Shown: in pieces, positions 6,344 through 7,822 of the stretch
How the letters are laid out: every line of letters starts with the position of its first letter
How positions within the stretch are numbered: position 1 is the stretch's first letter
Program-made: the position numbers and the translations under genes
Source: JBGOUV01 sp041477815
Lineage (GTDB): Bacteria; Acidobacteriota; Terriglobia; Bryobacterales; JACQDG01
NCBI GenBank assembly: GCA_041477815.1
Contig: JBGOUV010000332.1
Span: 1-7,822 of the forward strand
Reading direction: 5' to 3'
Length of the DNA: 7,822 nt
The notes under the pieces: model-generated
Told to the model about the DNA's origin: nothing
The model's input: only the letters and a program-made list of their open reading frames with translations
Database searches by the model: none

Positions 6344-6371
6344 GCGGCCGAGGAAGGTCCCTGCCGGCCGC
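6344..6371. terminator. Strong GC-rich hairpin, candidate bidirectional terminator
   Basis: GCGGCCG (6344-6350) pairs perfectly with CGGCCGC (6365-6371). AGG (6351-6353) can pair with CCT (6360-6362) across a 2-nt bulge, giving about 10 bp around a 6-nt loop. Its position between convergent genes fits a shared terminator, but neither strand has the U tract of a classical rho-independent site. Confidence 0.35.
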
Positions 6372-6477
6372 CCGCTACGCCACCTGCACGGACGCATTCC
6401 GGTTGTCATCCCCTGCTATTCCCCGTTCGAATCCCAAACAGATCAACGTCGGCGGTCCACCACAAGGCATCCCGGCC

Positions 6478-6497
6478 GCACGGCGTCTTCGCCGCGC
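6478..6497. other. Hairpin downstream of the fucosidase gene
   Basis: CGGCG (6481-6485) pairs with CGCCG (6490-6494) around a 4-base TCTT loop. Two more pairs can form beyond a mismatch (6478-6479 with 6496-6497). It lies about 50 nt beyond the fucosidase stop codon on the minus strand, with no U tract. It could stabilise a 3' end or aid termination. Confidence 0.3.
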
Positions 6498-6546
6498 CGA
6501 TGCGGGGACAGAAGACACACCCAACCGCACGCCGCCCTCCCCGTTC

Positions 6547-7822
6547 TCATCGCGCTCCCCCGCTGCGGCCGCCGCGTAACTGGAGAGCTATTTTCTGAAC
6601 GCGCACGCCGGCCGACTTGTCGTCGTCGGGCAGGCCGAAACTGAGGTGCTGGTCCTCCGGCCCGATCCGCAGCGTCCCCGGCACGTTCCTGGTCACCAGC
6701 TTCCCGCCGGTTCCCTCCACACGCCCCCGCAGAACCTGGTCGGGATCCTGATTTCCTTTGTGGACGCCCACTCGAAACGCGCTGCCCGCGATGCCATTGT
6801 CGCAGGCATAGGTGACTGCGACGTCGAACTCTCCCTGCACGGTTCCGTAGGGATACCACCACAGCTCGTTCTGAAACGTACGGGCCTGCCGAAAATTGCT
6901 GGCGGTGGCGGTCTTCCGATCGTAGCGCAGCTCTTCGCCCCGGAGGCGGGCGGTCCAGGCATAGAGCTCCACGCGGTCGGGCGGCTTGTCGCGGGCGTGG
7001 CCCGCGGCCACGCGCGGCTTCTCCTCCGCAATCTCCAGCACGAGCACCGTATCGTGGGGATCGACGGGCTGCTCGGGCAGGGTGAATTCCAGCGCCACGC
7101 CGCGGCGCTGGAAGGGAACCTCCTGGCGATTGGCCAGGAAATAGGCCCGCTTCACCTCGCTCTCGAGACCCTCGAAGCGGAACTTCCGGCCGGGCCAATT
7201 GATAATATGCAGGTACACCCTGCCGGGCTTCACGGTGCAGCGCCAGGTGATGTCGGGGAACCAGAAGGGACTCGCCGCCGCGCCATAAATGGCTTCGCCG
7301 TTCGCCGCCAGCCAGGCTCCCATCGCGCGCAGAATCCGCTGGCTGGCTTCTGGAATCACCCCTTCGGCGGTGGGGCCCACGTTCAGCAGGTAATTACCTC
7401 CCTTGGAGACGATGTCCGCCAATTTCGCGATGAGGTCGCCGGGATCCTTCCAATTCCGGTCGTTCTCCTTATAGCCCCACGTATCGTTGAGCGTGGCCGG
7501 GACTTCCCACTTTTGCCGGGCATACACCTGCATCGGAATGGCGTTGTCCCCGGTTTGCAGGTAGTCGCCCTGGTTGTGTCCGATGCGGCTGTTCAGCAGA
7601 CACGATGGCTGCAGCGTCTTGACGGTCTGCCGGAGTTCGGTAACCTGCTGCTCGGAAAGCAATCCCGGCGTGTCGAACCAGATCAGGCTGAGCTTGCCGT
7701 AGCCGGTCAGGAGTTCTTTGACCTGGGGCAGGACCTTGTTCTCGAGGTAGACCTGGGGCCGGCGTGCGACCGGAAAATCCCAGTCGTTGCCGCGGCCGTT
7801 CGGCTCGTGCCAGTCCTGGTCC
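6547..7822 (-). CDS. GH29 alpha-L-fucosidase (C-terminal part)
   Basis: The gene enters from the right edge. The 424 visible codons lack the N-terminus, so any signal peptide is unseen. The enzyme should release L-fucose from glycans by a retaining mechanism. Visible residues begin DQDWHEPNGRGNDWDF, a typical GH29 stretch. LIWFDTP carries Asp50 of the partial product, at the position of the GH29 nucleophile. SRIG, GDY and GDN segments follow, then WEVPATLNDTWGYK (Glu106 onward) and GGNYLLNVGP (141-150), which close the catalytic barrel. Residues about 165-265 resemble the usual beta-sandwich. Residues about 270-415 appear to be an extra beta-rich C-terminal domain, possibly carbohydrate-binding, though no family is assigned. 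A TTG at 7662 is not the start, since conserved sequence continues upstream. It is convergent with the TPR gene and unrelated to the trp run; family members are often exported. Confidence 0.92.
   Translation of the reverse strand, partial: DQDWHEPNGRGNDWDFPVARRPQVYLENKVLPQVKELLTGYGKLSLIWFDTPGLLSEQQVTELRQTVKTLQPSCLLNSRIGHNQGDYLQTGDNAIPMQVYARQKWEVPATLNDTWGYKENDRNWKDPGDLIAKLADIVSKGGNYLLNVGPTAEGVIPEASQRILRAMGAWLAANGEAIYGAAASPFWFPDITWRCTVKPGRVYLHIINWPGRKFRFEGLESEVKRAYFLANRQEVPFQRRGVALEFTLPEQPVDPHDTVLVLEIAEEKPRVAAGHARDKPPDRVELYAWTARLRGEELRYDRKTATASNFRQARTFQNELWWYPYGTVQGEFDVAVTYACDNGIAGSAFRVGVHKGNQDPDQVLRGRVEGTGGKLVTRNVPGTLRIGPEDQHLSFGLPDDDKSAGVRVQKIALQLRGGRSGGAR

Larger units (their letters stand above)
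6156..6546. other. Convergent intergenic region with inverted repeats, no supported gene
   Basis: These 391 bp separate the 3' ends of the TPR gene and the fucosidase gene. Open frames on both strands translate to Pro/Arg-rich sequence without recognisable motifs. The plus strand switches from G-rich in the upstream genes to C-rich here, so the minus strand resembles the sense strand of neighbouring genes. That could reflect a fucosidase 3' UTR or a decayed minus-strand gene. Several GC-rich inverted repeats are listed separately. No run of T follows any of them. Confidence 0.6.

Noticed and set aside
6188..6409. 73-codon minus-strand ORF in the convergent gap
   Set aside because: No recognisable motif. 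Kept only as a remote possibility that the gap holds a decayed or small minus-strand gene.
6425..6435. GTTCGAATCCC, resembling a tRNA T-loop
   Set aside because: The flanking bases do not form a T-stem, and no acceptor stem, anticodon arm or CCA end can be built on either strand.
6143..6598. 151-codon plus-strand ORF in the convergent gap
   Set aside because: Pro/Arg-rich, no domain, overlaps the ends of both flanking genes, and no ribosome-binding site was seen.

Overview
The window looks like chromosomal DNA from a GC-rich bacterium. Gene content (XdhC, an MDR oxidoreductase, a fused AroD-AroE, TrpE/TrpG, a GH29 fucosidase), near-absence of leaders on some genes and codon bias suggest Acidobacteriota of the Solibacteres/Bryobacter type. 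That assignment is an inference from recall and was not searched. No rRNA, tRNA, CRISPR array, insertion sequence or phage gene is visible.

Layout. (1) 1-237, minus: the first 79 codons of an XdhC/CoxI-family molybdenum-enzyme accessory protein, cut by the window edge. (2) 238-261: a 24-bp divergent spacer with a palindromic ATTATAAT that supplies a perfect TATAAT -10 box to both strands. It predicts leaderless or nearly leaderless mRNAs in both directions. (3) 262-1290, plus: a medium-chain dehydrogenase/reductase that keeps the structural zinc cysteines but lacks the usual catalytic-zinc ligands. (4) 1324-6155, plus: a tight run of four genes. These are a bifunctional 3-dehydroquinate dehydratase/shikimate dehydrogenase fusion (aroDE), trpE, trpG and a cytoplasmic TPR protein of unknown role. 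aroDE/trpE and trpE/trpG each overlap by one base, and the TPR gene starts 4 bp after trpG. (5) 6156-6546: a 391-bp convergent gap with no convincing gene, several GC-rich inverted repeats and a C-rich plus strand. (6) 6547-7822, minus: the C-terminal 424 codons of a GH29 alpha-L-fucosidase whose start lies outside the window.

Functionally, the central run links two steps of the common aromatic pathway (dehydroquinate to shikimate) to the first committed step of tryptophan synthesis (chorismate plus glutamine to anthranilate). Short overlaps suggest coupled, near-stoichiometric expression of TrpE and TrpG. The rest of the trp pathway (trpD, C, F, B, A) does not follow trpG here. Most of the window is recognisable metabolism. 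The least explained parts are the symmetric promoter, the TPR gene in the trp run, and the structured convergent gap.
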